Shown in pieces: positions 52,139 through 62,674 of a stretch of DNA of 64,000 nucleotides. Each line of letters starts with the position of its first letter. Position 1 is the stretch's first letter. Position numbers and translations under genes: made by a program. Under the pieces are notes generated by a model. It worked only from the letters and a program-made list of their open reading frames with translations. It was not told the DNA's origin and made no database searches. This DNA is from Candidatus Manganitrophaceae bacterium (GTDB taxonomy: Bacteria > Nitrospirota > Nitrospiria > SBBL01 > Manganitrophaceae): assembly GCA_016200325.1 (NCBI GenBank), contig JACQEZ010000007.1:248001-312000 (forward strand), written 5' to 3'.

Positions 52139-54271
52139 TTAAGAGGACGACATGCCTTTTTTCCCGGCGAGCAACTCCGTTATCTCTTTTGCCGGAAGCG
52201 GCCGGCTAAAGAAGTAGCCTTGCATGCCGTCGCATTTTAACGATTTGAGAAAGGCGAGCTGGTCGGCTGTCTCGACCCCTTCGGCGACGACCTTCAGCTT
52301 CAGACTGTGCGCCATGTTAATGATGGCGGTGGTGATGGCGGCATCATCGGGATCGGTGGTGATGTCGCTGACGAAGGAGCGGTCGACCTTTAGTTTGGAA
52401 ATCGGGAAGCGTTTTAGGTAGCTCAGAGAAGAGTAGCCGGTCCCAAAGTCGTCCACCGAAATTTGGATTCCCATCGTATTGAGCTCCAACAGGACCGAGG
52501 TGATGATTTCGAGCTTCTGCATCAAAATGCTCTCGGTCAATTCGAGCTCCAGATATTCCGCCCCGAGCCCGGTCTCGATTAAGATCCGGCGGACCGTCTC
52601 AATTAAGTTTCTCTGCTGGAACTGCTGTCCCGAGAGATTCACCGCCACCCGCATCGGAGGGAGGCCGGCCTGCTGCCATGCTTTGTTCTGGGCACAGGCG
52701 GTGCGGAGGACCCACTCTCCAATCGGGAGGATCAGTCCGGTCTCTTCGGCGAGCGGGATGAACTTCGCCGGGGAGATGAGACCTGATTCGGCCTGCTGCC
52801 AACGGACCAGCGCCTCGACGCCGACGATCGCGCCGCTGTTCAAATCGACCTGCGGCTGATAGTGGAGGAGGAGCTCGTCCCGCTCGAGCGCCTTCCGGAG
52901 GTTGTTTTCCATCGCGAGGCGCTCGGAGACCTTTGCATTCATCTCGGGGAGATAAAATTGATAATTGTTTCTCCCCTGTTCTTTGGCGCGGTAGAGGGCG
53001 GTGTCGGCATTCCTCAACAGCTTTTCGGCGCTGTCCCCGTCATTCGGATAAAGGCTGATGCCGATGCTGGGGGTGACGAAAAGCTCATGCCCCTCAATAA
53101 AGAAGGGGGTCATGAAAAGGTTGAGGATCCGTTGGACGACATAGGGGACATCCTGTGCCTGGGCGATGTCGGAGAGGAGCAGGGTGAATTCATCTCCGCC
53201 GAGGCGGGCGACCGTATCGTTTGGATTGCTTAAGCGGGCGACCGTATCGCTGCGGCGCAAACAGGTGGAGAGCCGCTCGGCGACCGCTTTGAGAAGAAGA
53301 TCGCCGATGCCGTGCCCCAAGGTATCATTGATTAACTTAAAGCGATCGAGATCGAGAAAAAGGACCGCGGACAAGCGTTGACGCCGCTTGGACGTCATCA
53401 GTGCAAGACGCAGATGGTCCATAAAGAGGGTCCGATTCGGCAGGCCGGTCAGGGAATCATGGCTGGCGAGATATTGGAGCCGCTCCTCGGAGAGTTTTCT
53501 ATCGGTAATATCGATGATGAATCCTTCCAGGGCCAACAGCGCTCCGCTCTGTGCATAAATTCCGATCCCTTGTTCCCAGACCCACTTTTCCTTTTTCGTC
53601 GCATCGACCATCCGATAGACCAATTTGAAAGAATGCTTCTCTTTGACGGCGGTTTTTTTATCCCCCTCCACCCTTTCCAGATCGTCGGGGTGAATCAGTT
53701 GGGCGAAGGAGGTTTTCATGTTTCCCGTCAGGTCGGCAGGCGCGTGGCCGGTGAGATCGAGGGCCCCCTCGCTGACGAACTCCATCGTCCAGTCGGGGTC
53801 ATACCGGCAGCGATAGGCCATTCCCGGCAGATTGCTCATCAGCGTCGCCAGCGCCCGCTGGCTCTCCCGCAGCGCTTCCTCCGCCCGTTTCCGCTCGGTG
53901 ATATTTTGTGCGAGAGAGATGATCCCCTGAATTTGTCCGGCCGAATCGCGCATGACCGAGCCGGAGATCGAGACCGGTATCTTTTTTTTCTCCTTGGAGA
54001 GGTAGGTGCTCTCGAAGACCCCCGGCCCGATTCCCTTGAACGGGGAGTCGTCGGCGAAGACCACCTCGATCGGCCGGCCGAGTAGTTCAGCCTCGGTATA
54101 GCCGAGCAGCTCGCAGGTGGCCCGGTTGACCGTCTTCATCGATCCATCCGGATCGATCACGATGAGGGCATTCATCATATGATCGATGATGGAATCGACA
54201 TAGTCTTTCCCGAGAGAGGGTCCTTTTGTTTCTGTCGGTACCGCTTCTTCTTTTCGGCTCTTTTTCTTCAC
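52139..54271 (-). CDS. PAS-PAS-GGDEF-EAL cyclic di-GMP protein
   Basis: A 710-residue cytoplasmic protein. PAS domains at about 25-130 and 145-260, then GGDEF domain (270-430) with an intact GGDEF at 358-362, and EAL domain (about 445-700) with EALVRW, an acid in VDDFGTGYSSL and the ELTESIL segment. Both halves look potentially active. Immediately before GGDEF the segment DTVARL is duplicated (342-347 and 352-357), a 10-residue insertion. No signal peptide or transmembrane helix. It may control the PilZ protein elsewhere in the window. Confidence 0.94.
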   Translation of the reverse strand: MKKKSRKEEAVPTETKGPSLGKDYVDSIIDHMMNALIVIDPDGSMKTVNRATCELLGYTEAELLGRPIEVVFADDSPFKGIGPGVFESTYLSKEKKKIPVSISGSVMRDSAGQIQGIISLAQNITERKRAEEALRESQRALATLMSNLPGMAYRCRYDPDWTMEFVSEGALDLTGHAPADLTGNMKTSFAQLIHPDDLERVEGDKKTAVKEKHSFKLVYRMVDATKKEKWVWEQGIGIYAQSGALLALEGFIIDITDRKLSEERLQYLASHDSLTGLPNRTLFMDHLRLALMTSKRRQRLSAVLFLDLDRFKLINDTLGHGIGDLLLKAVAERLSTCLRRSDTVARLSNPNDTVARLGGDEFTLLLSDIAQAQDVPYVVQRILNLFMTPFFIEGHELFVTPSIGISLYPNDGDSAEKLLRNADTALYRAKEQGRNNYQFYLPEMNAKVSERLAMENNLRKALERDELLLHYQPQVDLNSGAIVGVEALVRWQQAESGLISPAKFIPLAEETGLILPIGEWVLRTACAQNKAWQQAGLPPMRVAVNLSGQQFQQRNLIETVRRILIETGLGAEYLELELTESILMQKLEIITSVLLELNTMGIQISVDDFGTGYSSLSYLKRFPISKLKVDRSFVSDITTDPDDAAITTAIINMAHSLKLKVVAEGVETADQLAFLKSLKCDGMQGYFFSRPLPAKEITELLAGKKGMSSS
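53204..53249. repeat. 30-bp-offset tandem duplication inside the GGDEF domain
   Basis: GCGGGCGACCGTATCG at 53204-53219 recurs exactly at 53234-53249, an offset of 30 bases that keeps the frame and adds ten residues (SNPNDTVARL) right before the active-site motif. Confidence 0.85.
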
Positions 54272-54672
54272 GCGGGCCCCGGATAGAGAAGATAAAAACT
54301 CATATCAGCTCGGAATTCATGACCATAACCATATATGAATAGAGACTTCAATGGGACGGCAAGGGAGTGTCAAGCCGTTTTAATTTTACTACCAATTGCC
54401 TTTCTGTCAATTCTTCCCGCTTTCATATAGATAAGATAGATAAGAACGATGAGGAAGGATTCATCTCCGTCAGGAGCATCGGATTTTCGTCCGCCTTGCC
54501 GGAATGTATCGAGCCGTTCGGAACGGTCACCTTGAATCGGGGTCAATGCCGCAAGGAAAAAAGGGATGCGCGGACCGCTATATCATTTGACAATCTGGGG
54601 CTTTTCAAATAAAATGTTTGAATTTCAATCGGTTTGAATTTTCAGACTAAAAAATTTTTCAGAGGGACGCAG
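54272..54672. other. 401-bp divergent region upstream of the aspartate-family operon
   Basis: It holds the promoter at 54587-54615. A possible upstream TTG start in frame with the aminotransferase exists at 54634 but lacks a Shine-Dalgarno. No gene is visible. Confidence 0.5.
54587..54615 (+). promoter_or_regulatory. Strong sigma-70 promoter of the aspartate-family operon
   Basis: Perfect TTGACA (54587-54592), a 17-base spacer and TAAAAT (54610-54615), 57 bases before the GTG start of the aminotransferase. Confidence 0.8.
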
Positions 54673-55845
54673 GTGGAATTCCAACGGATTAAACGGCTGC
54701 CGCCGTATGTTTTTAATGTCGTTACGACGATGAAAATGGACGCCCGCCGGCGGGGGGAAGATATCATCGATTTCGGGATGGGAAATCCGGACCAGCCGAC
54801 CCCGGAACACATCGTCGAAAAGGCGATTGAAGCGCTCGAAAACTCAAAAAATCACCGCTACTCGGCCTCCAAGGGGATCACCAAGCTTCGGCTTGCGATC
54901 ACCGACTGGTATAAGCGGAATTACGGGGTGGCGCTCGATCCCGATTCGGAAGCGATCGTGACGATTGGCTCCAAAGAGGGGATCTCGCACCTCGCCCTCG
55001 CCACCATCGGTCCCGGGGATGTCGTGTTGGCCCCCAGCCCGACCTATCCGATTCATCCTTATAGTGTCATCATTGCCGGAGGAGAGGTCCGGTCGATCCC
55101 GCTTGCGCCGGGCCGCGATTTCTTCGAGGACATGACCTCCGCCTTTAAGCAGGCGTGGCCCCGCCCGAAGATGCTGATCATCAACTTTCCGCACAATCCG
55201 ACCACCCAGGTCGTGGACCTCGAGTTTTTTAAGAAGATCGTCGACTTCGCCCGCGACAATGAGCTCTTGGTCGTGCACGATCTGGCCTATGCCGATCTGG
55301 TCTTCGACGGCTACAAGGCGCCGAGTTTTCTCCAGGTGCCGGGGGCGAAGGAGGTCGGTGTCGAATTCTTCACCCTGTCGAAAAGCTATAACATGCCGGG
55401 ATGGCGTGTCGGCTTCTGCGTCGGCAACCGAGAGATGATTGGGGCGCTGACCAAGCTAAAGAGCTATCTCGACTATGGCATCTTTCAGCCGGTTCAAATC
55501 GCCGCGATCATCGCCCTCAACGGCCCGCAGGAGTGCGTCGGGGAGGTCGTCGAACTCTACCGCCGTCGCCGAAACGTCCTGGTCGACGGTCTCAATCGAA
55601 TCGGCTGGAAAATCGAGAAGCCGAAAGCGACCATGTTCGTCTGGGCGCAAATCCCGGAGGAGTTCCGAAAGATGGGATCTCTGGAGTTCTCCAAGCATCT
55701 TCTCACCGAGGCCAAGGTGGCGGTCTCGCCGGGAATCGGCTTCGGAGAGTACGGCGATGACCATGTCCGTTTTGCCCTCGTCGAGAACGAACATCGAACC
55801 CGTCAAGCGATTCAGGGGATCAAGAAAGTGTTGAAAGGGAAATAG
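54673..55845 (+). CDS. Class I aminotransferase (AlaC/LL-DAP aminotransferase-like)
   Basis: A 390-residue PLP enzyme. The Schiff-base lysine lies in [23 protein letters not shown] and [12 protein letters not shown] contact PLP, and FALVENEHR near the end has the carboxylate-binding Arg. I start at the GTG at 54673 with GAGGG upstream, giving [15 protein letters not shown], the usual N-terminus of this group. E. coli AlaC makes alanine from pyruvate; in aspartate-family operons such enzymes may transaminate aspartate or homoserine precursors. It is the first gene of an operon with hom and thrC. Confidence 0.92.
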   Translation: MEFQRIKRLPPYVFNVVTTMKMDARRRGEDIIDFGMGNPDQPTPEHIVEKAIEALENSKNHRYSASKGITKLRLAITDWYKRNYGVALDPDSEAIVTIGSKEGISHLALATIGPGDVVLAPSPTYPIHPYSVIIAGGEVRSIPLAPGRDFFEDMTSAFKQAWPRPKMLIINFPHNPTTQVVDLEFFKKIVDFARDNELLVVHDLAYADLVFDGYKAPSFLQVPGAKEVGVEFFTLSKSYNMPGWRVGFCVGNREMIGALTKLKSYLDYGIFQPVQIAAIIALNGPQECVGEVVELYRRRRNVLVDGLNRIGWKIEKPKATMFVWAQIPEEFRKMGSLEFSKHLLTEAKVAVSPGIGFGEYGDDHVRFALVENEHRTRQAIQGIKKVLKGK

Positions 55846-55865
55846 TTGGATGAAGGCAGGAGACA

Positions 55866-55908
55866 GAAGTCAGAATCCAGAAGAACTGATTCTGACTTCC
55901 TGATTTTT
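55866..55908 (+). terminator. Hairpin with T-run between the aminotransferase and hom genes
   Basis: GAAGTCAGAAT (55866-55876) pairs exactly with 55889-55899 across a 12-base loop, then GATTTTTCT leads straight into the hom ATG. It looks like an attenuator-type terminator inside the operon, and no Shine-Dalgarno is visible for hom. The CAGAAGTCAGAAT wording is that of a simple-sequence intergenic repeat. Confidence 0.55.
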
Positions 55909-55910
55909 CT

Positions 55911-57227
55911 ATGAAGAAGTCCTCAATCAAAGTCGGAATCATCGGTTTCGGAACCGTCGCCAGCGGGGCGGTCCGGATTCTCATTGAGCAAAAAGAGCTG
56001 ATCCGCCGTCGGCTCGGCTGCCCGATCGAGATTGTTCAGATCGCCGACCTCGACATCCGACGAAGCCGGGGGATCCCCCTCCCCAAGGGAACCTTGACGA
56101 CCGATGCCATGAAGGTCGTGCGGCATCCAGAGATCGATATCGTCGTCGAGCTGATCGGAGGATATGATCCGGCGCGGCAGTTCATTCTCGAAGCGATCCG
56201 TCAGGGGAAACATGTCGTCACGGCGAACAAGGCGCTCCTGGCCGTCCATGGAGAGGAGATCTTTTCCGCGGCGGTGGAACGGGGGGTCGACATCGGCTTC
56301 GAGGGGAGCGTCGGCGGCGGCATTCCGATCATCCGCGCGTTGAAAGAGGGATTGGCCGCCGAGAAGATCGCGGCGATCTATGGAATCGTCAACGGCACCT
56401 GCAACTATATTTTGACGAAGATGACCGACGAGGGGAGGAAGTTCGCCGAGGTGTTGACCGAGGCGCAGCGGCTCGGCTATGCGGAGGCCGATCCGACCCT
56501 CGATATCGGCGGGGCCGACTCGGCGCACAAGCTGGCCGTTCTGACGGCCCTTGCTTTTGGGACCCCGGTCTCATTGAAGGAAATTTACACCGAGGGGGTC
56601 GACAAGGTCACGCCGCTCGACATCGCCTTCGCCGAAGAGTTCGGCTACAAGCTGAAGCTCCTGGCGATCGCAAAGCTGACCGGCGGCGAGATCGAGGCGC
56701 GCGTCCATCCGACGATGATTCCGAAGGAGTATCTCCTTTCCCGGGTCGGCGGTGTTTACAACGCCATCTATCTCATCGGCGAAGCGGTCGGCGAAGCGCT
56801 CTTCTATGGGCGGGGGGCCGGGAGCCTTCCGACCGGAAGCGCGGTGGTGAGCGACCTGATCGACATTTCCCGGAATATTTTGACGGGAGCCCATGGCCGG
56901 GTTCCGCCGGCGTCGTTTCGAGCCGACGCCCGCCCGGCGCTCCGGATCAAGCCGATGGAGGAGATCGAAAGCCTCTACTACCTTCGCTTTATGGCGGAAG
57001 ACCGACCGGGGGTTCTCTCCAAAATCTCCGGGGTGCTCGGAAAATACCGGATCAGCATCTCCTCCGTCATTCAGCAAGGAAGGAAAGCGGGAGGCAATGT
57101 TCCGCTGGTCATGATGACCCACCGGGCGCGCGAGAGAGATATTCAGGAAGCGCTCTCGAAAATCAACCGGATGGATTATGTTTCGGAGCCGACCGTGCTC
57201 ATTCGCGTGGAGGGAGAGGATGAGTGA
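55911..57227 (+). CDS. hom: Homoserine dehydrogenase
   Basis: A 438-residue oxidoreductase that reduces aspartate semialdehyde to homoserine. The NAD(P)-binding loop is GIIGFGTVASG near residue 10; EGSVGGGIPIIRALKEGL and GTCNYILTKM, plus an Asp-rich catalytic loop (EADPTLDIGGADSAHKLAVL), follow. An ACT domain of about 80 residues ends the chain, for threonine feedback. It overlaps thrC by 8 bases. Its ATG lacks a clear Shine-Dalgarno and follows a hairpin. Confidence 0.96.
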   Translation: MKKSSIKVGIIGFGTVASGAVRILIEQKELIRRRLGCPIEIVQIADLDIRRSRGIPLPKGTLTTDAMKVVRHPEIDIVVELIGGYDPARQFILEAIRQGKHVVTANKALLAVHGEEIFSAAVERGVDIGFEGSVGGGIPIIRALKEGLAAEKIAAIYGIVNGTCNYILTKMTDEGRKFAEVLTEAQRLGYAEADPTLDIGGADSAHKLAVLTALAFGTPVSLKEIYTEGVDKVTPLDIAFAEEFGYKLKLLAIAKLTGGEIEARVHPTMIPKEYLLSRVGGVYNAIYLIGEAVGEALFYGRGAGSLPTGSAVVSDLIDISRNILTGAHGRVPPASFRADARPALRIKPMEEIESLYYLRFMAEDRPGVLSKISGVLGKYRISISSVIQQGRKAGGNVPLVMMTHRARERDIQEALSKINRMDYVSEPTVLIRVEGEDE

Positions 57228-58308
57228 CATCCCGCTGAACAGACGTTTAGGAAGGGCTTGGCCCGGGATTGTCAAGGCCTATCGCGCCTTCTTGCCGGTC
57301 AGCGATGAAACGCCGATCATTACGCTCAATGAAGGAAACACGCCGCTCATCCCGGCCCCGCGACTGGCGGCCGCCATCCATGCCGAGATTGATCTTTATC
57401 TTAAATTTGAGGGGGCGAACCCCACCGGCTCCTTTAAAGACCGCGGGATGACGCTCGCCATTACAAAGGCGAAAGAAGCGGGGGCCAAAGCGGTCATCTG
57501 CGCCTCGACCGGAAACACGTCGGCCTCGGCCTCGGCCTACAGCGCGCGCGGTGGGATGAAGGCTTATGTCTTGATTCCGGAGGGGAAGATCGCGCTCGGG
57601 AAACTGGCCCAGGCGATGATTCACCGCGCCACGGTTATCCAGATCGACGGCAATTTCGACGAAGCGCTGGAGCTGGTAAAACAGGTGGCGGAGAAATATC
57701 CGATCACCCTCGTCAACTCGATCAATCCTTATCGGATCGATGGGCAGAAGACGGCGGCGTTTGAAGTCTGCGATCAACTCGGCGCGGCGCCGACCTACCA
57801 TTTTCTTCCGGTCGGAAATGCCGGCAACATCACCGCCTATTGGAAGGGCTATAAAGAGTATTATCAAGCCGGGAGCGTCTCATCGTTGCCGAGGATGATC
57901 GGTTTTCAGGCCGCCGGCGCCGCCCCGATTGTTCTGGGTCACATCGTCGAGAAGCCGCGCACCATCGCCACCGCCATCCGTATCGGCAACCCGGCGAGCT
58001 GGAAACTCGCGGTGGAAGCGGCCTCAGAATCGAGGGGAGAGATCAATCTGGTGACCGACGATGAAATCGTCGAGGCCTATCGAATGATCGCCGGTCTGGA
58101 GGGGGTCTTCTGCGAGCCGGCCTCCGCCGCCGGAGTGGCCGGTGTGATCAAGCTGAACAAGAGCGGTTTCTTCGGGAAGGGAGAGACGGTCGTCTGCACC
58201 CTGACCGGCCATGGGTTGAAGGACGCCGATTTTTCAATGAGTATTGCACAGAAGCCGACCACCATCAAGGCCCGCTTGGACGATGTCTTGAAGGTGTTGG
58301 GATTTTAA
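57220..58308 (+). CDS. thrC: Threonine synthase
   Basis: A 362-residue PLP enzyme converting O-phosphohomoserine to threonine. The PLP lysine is in NPTGSFKDRGM; the phosphate-binding loop is PVGNAGNITAYW, and CASTGNTSASASAY binds the cofactor. I start at ATG 57220, which overlaps the hom stop; a longer reading would extend inside hom. It needs a homoserine kinase, but no thrB is in the operon; the next gene is the candidate replacement. Confidence 0.97.
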   Translation: MSDIPLNRRLGRAWPGIVKAYRAFLPVSDETPIITLNEGNTPLIPAPRLAAAIHAEIDLYLKFEGANPTGSFKDRGMTLAITKAKEAGAKAVICASTGNTSASASAYSARGGMKAYVLIPEGKIALGKLAQAMIHRATVIQIDGNFDEALELVKQVAEKYPITLVNSINPYRIDGQKTAAFEVCDQLGAAPTYHFLPVGNAGNITAYWKGYKEYYQAGSVSSLPRMIGFQAAGAAPIVLGHIVEKPRTIATAIRIGNPASWKLAVEAASESRGEINLVTDDEIVEAYRMIAGLEGVFCEPASAAGVAGVIKLNKSGFFGKGETVVCTLTGHGLKDADFSMSIAQKPTTIKARLDDVLKVLGF

Positions 58309-58374
58309 CGCTTCTCAACTCCCGTTAGTTGAAGATGAGCGACAGTCTGCCCCCACAAACAGACTGAACCGTAG

Positions 58375-59598
58375 ATGAAGTATATCGTTTTGGTCGCGAA
58401 TGGAATGGCCGACCGCTCCCTCCCGGCGTTGGATGGGCGAACCCCCCTGGAGGCGGCGCGGACGCCCCATATTGATCTGTTGGCGGCCAGTGCGGAGATC
58501 GGACAGGTTCAAACGATCCCCGAGGGATTTATGCCGGGGAGCGATGTTGCAAATCTATCGATCCTCGGATATGATCCGCGTCAATTCTACCCGGGACGGG
58601 GCGCGCTCGAATCGGCCGGGATGGAGGTTCACCTGAACGAAGGGGATGTCGCTTTTTGCTGCAACCTGGTGACGCTTCGCGACCGTCAAAAGGAGTATGC
58701 CTTCTCGGAGCTGTCGCCTCGGGTCTTCTTGGAGGACCCTTCGGGCGGAGGCATCGAAGATGACGAGGCCCGGGAGCTGATCGACCTTCTGAATAATCTC
58801 CTCGGGAGCGACCAGATCCAGTTTTATGTCGGGAGGGGATATCGGCATCTGATGGTCTGGGCCCATGGGGCCGCGAAGGTGGAGTGCCTGCCGCCGCAGC
58901 GGCTCGTCGGCCGTGAGATCATCCCCTCTTTTCCCCGAGGGGCCGACAAGGGGATCCTAAAGAAGCTGGTCCAAAGTGTTTTCAGCATCTTGTCCGAGCA
59001 CCCGATCAATGAAGCGCGGATTGCCCGCGGGGAGCGGCCGGCCAATGCCGTCTGGTTTTGGGGGCCGGGAAAAGCGCGCACACTCCCCTCCTTCTCGGAG
59101 CGCTTTGCAAAACGGGGGGCGATGGTCTCCGCGGTCGATCTGCTCCGCGGTTTGGGGCGCAGGGCGGGGATGAAAGTGATTGATCTTCCCGGCGCGGCCG
59201 GAGGAGCCGACACCCCTCATGCGGGAGAAGTCGCTGCTGCCGACGGGGCGCTCAAGGCCCATGATCTGGTTTATCTCCACTTCCAGTCTTCTGATGAGGC
59301 CCGGCCTTCCGGAGACCCCCGGATGAAGGTCGAGGCGATTGAGCGCTTCGACGCGGAAATTGTCGGCCCGCTGCTTTCCCGACTGAAGGAGCGCGGCCCC
59401 TGGCGGCTCCTCTTGCTTCCCGACCATGCGACGCTCGTTTCGACGCGCGATCCGGTTGCCGATCCGGTTCCTTTCCTCCTTTGCCGCGGACTGGAAGGGG
59501 GACGGGAGGGGCGCTCTTTTTCTGAAAAGGAGGCGGCGCGCAGTTCGATCTTCTGGTCCGAAGGGCATCGTCTGATCGATTATTTCTTGAAAGGTTAA
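58375..59598 (+). CDS. Candidate homoserine kinase (cofactor-independent phosphoglycerate mutase-like, COG3635/TIGR02535)
   Basis: A 407-residue protein of the alkaline phosphatase superfamily, similar to archaeal-type phosphoglycerate mutase. In aspartate-family operons lacking thrB, this family (TIGR02535) is proposed to phosphorylate homoserine. The nucleophile Ser (MPGSD, S56) is kept, but metal sites differ from the usual pattern: NGMAD in place of DGMAD (N9), DEARPSGD (307-314) where DEAxHxGD is expected, and TRDPVADP (357-364) where a THxxDP motif is expected. It follows thrC and precedes lysC, so the pathway context is strong and the biochemistry unproven. Confidence 0.85.
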   Translation: MKYIVLVANGMADRSLPALDGRTPLEAARTPHIDLLAASAEIGQVQTIPEGFMPGSDVANLSILGYDPRQFYPGRGALESAGMEVHLNEGDVAFCCNLVTLRDRQKEYAFSELSPRVFLEDPSGGGIEDDEARELIDLLNNLLGSDQIQFYVGRGYRHLMVWAHGAAKVECLPPQRLVGREIIPSFPRGADKGILKKLVQSVFSILSEHPINEARIARGERPANAVWFWGPGKARTLPSFSERFAKRGAMVSAVDLLRGLGRRAGMKVIDLPGAAGGADTPHAGEVAAADGALKAHDLVYLHFQSSDEARPSGDPRMKVEAIERFDAEIVGPLLSRLKERGPWRLLLLPDHATLVSTRDPVADPVPFLLCRGLEGGREGRSFSEKEAARSSIFWSEGHRLIDYFLKG

Positions 59599-59603
59599 TT
59601 AAG

Positions 59604-60875
59604 ATGAGTTTGATCGTTCAAAAATTCGGCGGAACCTCCGTCGGAAACACCGATCGGATAAAAAATGTGGCGAAACGGGTGGCGCAGGCCCGGGCGGAGG
59701 GACACGATATCGTGGTCGTCGTCTCTGCGATGAGCGGGGAGACCGACCGATTGATCGGCCTTGCGCACCAGATTGCTTCCCTTCCCGATCAGCGGGAAAT
59801 GGATATGCTGATCTCCACCGGAGAGCGGGTGACGATTGCGCTGCTGGCAATGGCCCTCCAAGAGGTCGGGGTGGCGGCCCGATCGTTCACCGGACGGCAG
59901 GTCGGCATCTTAACCGACGGGGCCCACACCAATGCCCGGATCGAGCAGATCACGGCAGAGCGGTTGAGGGAAGCGTTGGCCGAGGGGAAGGTCCCGGTCG
60001 TCGCCGGTTTTCAGGGAATCAATCAACGATCGGATGTAACAACGCTGGGCCGAGGCGGCTCCGACACAACGGCGGTCGCATTGGCCGCGGCATTAAAGGC
60101 CGATCTCTGCGATATCTACACCGACGTCGACGGCGTCTACACCACCGATCCGAATATCGTTCCGAACGCACGGAAGCTGGCGCGAGTCTCCTATGAAGAG
60201 ATGCTGGAGATGGCAAGCCTGGGGGCGAAGGTGCTCCAGACCCGTTCGGTCGAGTTTGCAATGAAATATCAGGTTCCGGTTCGCGTTCGCTCGAGCTTCA
60301 ACGACAACGAGGGAACCCTGGTGACAAAGGAGGATCAGGAAATGGAGCAAGAGGTCGTCTCAGGGGTGACCTACGATAAAAACCAAGCCAAGGTCACCCT
60401 CCTCGGGGTGCCCGATCGGCCGGGAATCGCGTCCAAAATCTTCGGCACGCTGGCGCGGGAGAACACGGTGGTTGATATGATCATCCAAAATATCGGCCAG
60501 GGAGGAATGACCGACATCTCGTTCACCGTCCCGAAGGCCGATGCGCGGCGGGCCAAAGAAAATCTCACCAAGCTCGCCGAAGAGATGGGGGTGCAGGAGA
60601 TTCAGCTGACCGAAAACATCGCCAAGGTCTCGATCGTCGGGGTCGGGATGCGCTCCCACTCGGGGGTGGCGGCGAAGATGTTCTCCAGCCTGGCCGCGGA
60701 GGGGATCAACATCATGATGATCTCCACCTCTGAAATCAAGATTTCGTGCGTCATCGACTCCAAATACACCGAGCTGGCGGTCCGGACGCTGCACGATGTG
60801 TTCGAACTAAGCAAAGCACCGCCGCAAAAAACAGAAAAGGCCAAATCAAAGCCGGCCCGGCGGACCTCAAAATAA
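59604..60875 (+). CDS. lysC: Aspartate kinase
   Basis: A 423-residue kinase for the first step of the aspartate family (aspartyl phosphate). The substrate/ATP motif VQKFGGTSV begins the chain; STGERVT and [16 protein letters not shown] are catalytic-domain landmarks. Two ACT domains at the C-terminus (about 265-405) give lysine and threonine feedback. It lies 5 bases after the phosphoglycerate-mutase-like gene, with GAAAGG as Shine-Dalgarno. The C-terminal 15 residues are a basic tail. Confidence 0.97.
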   Translation: MSLIVQKFGGTSVGNTDRIKNVAKRVAQARAEGHDIVVVVSAMSGETDRLIGLAHQIASLPDQREMDMLISTGERVTIALLAMALQEVGVAARSFTGRQVGILTDGAHTNARIEQITAERLREALAEGKVPVVAGFQGINQRSDVTTLGRGGSDTTAVALAAALKADLCDIYTDVDGVYTTDPNIVPNARKLARVSYEEMLEMASLGAKVLQTRSVEFAMKYQVPVRVRSSFNDNEGTLVTKEDQEMEQEVVSGVTYDKNQAKVTLLGVPDRPGIASKIFGTLARENTVVDMIIQNIGQGGMTDISFTVPKADARRAKENLTKLAEEMGVQEIQLTENIAKVSIVGVGMRSHSGVAAKMFSSLAAEGINIMMISTSEIKISCVIDSKYTELAVRTLHDVFELSKAPPQKTEKAKSKPARRTSK

Positions 60876-60970
60876 ACAGTCGTTGCAGCCGATCAAGCGA
60901 CGAGATCATAACCCAGATCGAAAATCGAATAATAAAACATTTTCGAGGGCTGCAAGGACAGGAGTTTTAA

Positions 60971-62533
60971 ATGCGAATCGTTGAAATTTATGACACGACC
61001 TTACGCGACGGAGCGCAGTCGGAGGATGTCTCCTTCTCCGTCGAGGACAAGCTCCGGATCGCCCAGAAGCTCGATGAGCTCGGCCTGCACTATATAGAAG
61101 GGGGCTGGCCGGGGGCCAACCCGAAGGACATCCTCTTCTTCGAAGAGATGAAGCGGGTCCCGCTGAAGTCGGCCAAGCTGGTCGCATTCGGCGCCACGCG
61201 GAAGTCGAAAAACAAGGTCTCCAAAGATCCGAACATCAAAGCGTTGGCCGAGGCCGGGACCGAGGTGGTCACCCTCTTCGGCAAGAGCTGGGACCTGCAT
61301 GTCACCGATGCGCTGGGGATCACCCTGAAGAAGAACCTCGAGATCATCTCCGACTCCATCGCCTATCTCCGGTCTCAAGGGAAGCGGGTTTTTTACGACG
61401 CGGAGCATTTTTTCAACGGCTATGCGGCGCAGCCCGAGTATGCGTTGAAGACGCTCGATGCGGCCAAACGCGCCGGGGCGGAGTGTATTATCCTCTGCGA
61501 CACCAACGGCGGGACGATGCCATGGCAGTTGCGCGAAGCGCTGGAGGTTGTTCAGCGGGAGATCGGCGGGCCGCTCGGGATTCATACCCACAACGACTCC
61601 GAGATGGCGGTGGCGAACGCCTTGACGGCGATTGAATCGGGGGTGACTCAGGTACAGGGGACGATGAACGGCTTCGGAGAGCGTTGCGGAAATGCGAATC
61701 TCTGCTCGCTGCTCCCGAATTTAAAATTGAAGATGAAGATCAACTGCATCGCCGATGAGCAGCTCAAACGGTTAAGGGAGGTCTCCCACTTCGTCAGCGA
61801 GATCGCGAACCTCCCCCACAACAAACACCAACCGTATGTCGGCGACGCCGCGTTCGCCCACAAAGGGGGGATTCATGTCCACGCCGTCCGGAAAAAGGCG
61901 GAGACCTACGAACATATCGCCCCGAGCAAGGTGGGGAATCGACAGCGGGTGTTGATCTCCGACTATGCGGGGAAGAGCAATCTGCTTGAGAAGGCGAAGG
62001 AGTTTCGGATCCATCTCGCCAGCGACAGCCCGCACCTCAAAGAAATTCTTGAAACGCTCAAAGAGCGGGAGCACCAAGGATATCAGTTCGAGGGGGCGGA
62101 AGGTTCGTTCGAGCTGATGATGAAAAAGGCGCTCGGAAAGCACAAGCGATTTTTCGATCTCGTCGGATTCCGGGTGATCGTTGAGAAGCGCAAGGAGAGC
62201 GAGGAGACCCTCTGCGAGGCGACCATTATGGTGGCGGTCGCGGGCCAGGTGGAGCATACGGCGGCGACCGGAAATGGGCCGGTCAACGCCCTCGACCATG
62301 CCCTTCGAAAAGCGCTTGAAAAATTCTATCCGGCGCTCTCCGAGGTAAAGCTGCTAGACTACAAGGTCCGTGTCTTGACTGCCAGCGACGGCACTGGATC
62401 GAAGGTCCGGGTGTTGATCGAATCGGGGGACGGCGAGCGGACCTGGGGAACGGTCGGGGTCTCCGAAAATATTATCGAAGCCAGCTGGCAGGCGCTGGTC
62501 GATAGCATCGAATATAAACTGCTCACCCCCTAA
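60971..62533 (+). CDS. cimA: (R)-citramalate synthase
   Basis: A 520-residue enzyme that condenses pyruvate with acetyl-CoA to give citramalate, the start of a threonine-independent isoleucine route. The N-terminal TIM barrel has [17 protein letters not shown] with metal-binding Asp, and [12 protein letters not shown] plus [15 protein letters not shown]. The C-terminal regulatory domain (about 410-520) matches the LeuA dimer fold. AGGACAGGAG precedes the ATG. It is last in the operon, so the cell appears able to make isoleucine from threonine and from citramalate. Confidence 0.95.
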   Translation: MRIVEIYDTTLRDGAQSEDVSFSVEDKLRIAQKLDELGLHYIEGGWPGANPKDILFFEEMKRVPLKSAKLVAFGATRKSKNKVSKDPNIKALAEAGTEVVTLFGKSWDLHVTDALGITLKKNLEIISDSIAYLRSQGKRVFYDAEHFFNGYAAQPEYALKTLDAAKRAGAECIILCDTNGGTMPWQLREALEVVQREIGGPLGIHTHNDSEMAVANALTAIESGVTQVQGTMNGFGERCGNANLCSLLPNLKLKMKINCIADEQLKRLREVSHFVSEIANLPHNKHQPYVGDAAFAHKGGIHVHAVRKKAETYEHIAPSKVGNRQRVLISDYAGKSNLLEKAKEFRIHLASDSPHLKEILETLKEREHQGYQFEGAEGSFELMMKKALGKHKRFFDLVGFRVIVEKRKESEETLCEATIMVAVAGQVEHTAATGNGPVNALDHALRKALEKFYPALSEVKLLDYKVRVLTASDGTGSKVRVLIESGDGERTWGTVGVSENIIEASWQALVDSIEYKLLTP

Positions 62534-62674
62534 ACTTCGAATTCCCCGGGGGGAAGCGTCGGGGCGGAAAAGTCAACCGGCACGGCAGGGTCACGTGAGG
62601 AAAGAACGGTACATCATCGGTTGCAGGTTGATCGTGGCTCGGCCTATAATTTAGTCAATGAGGGGAATCGCTCC

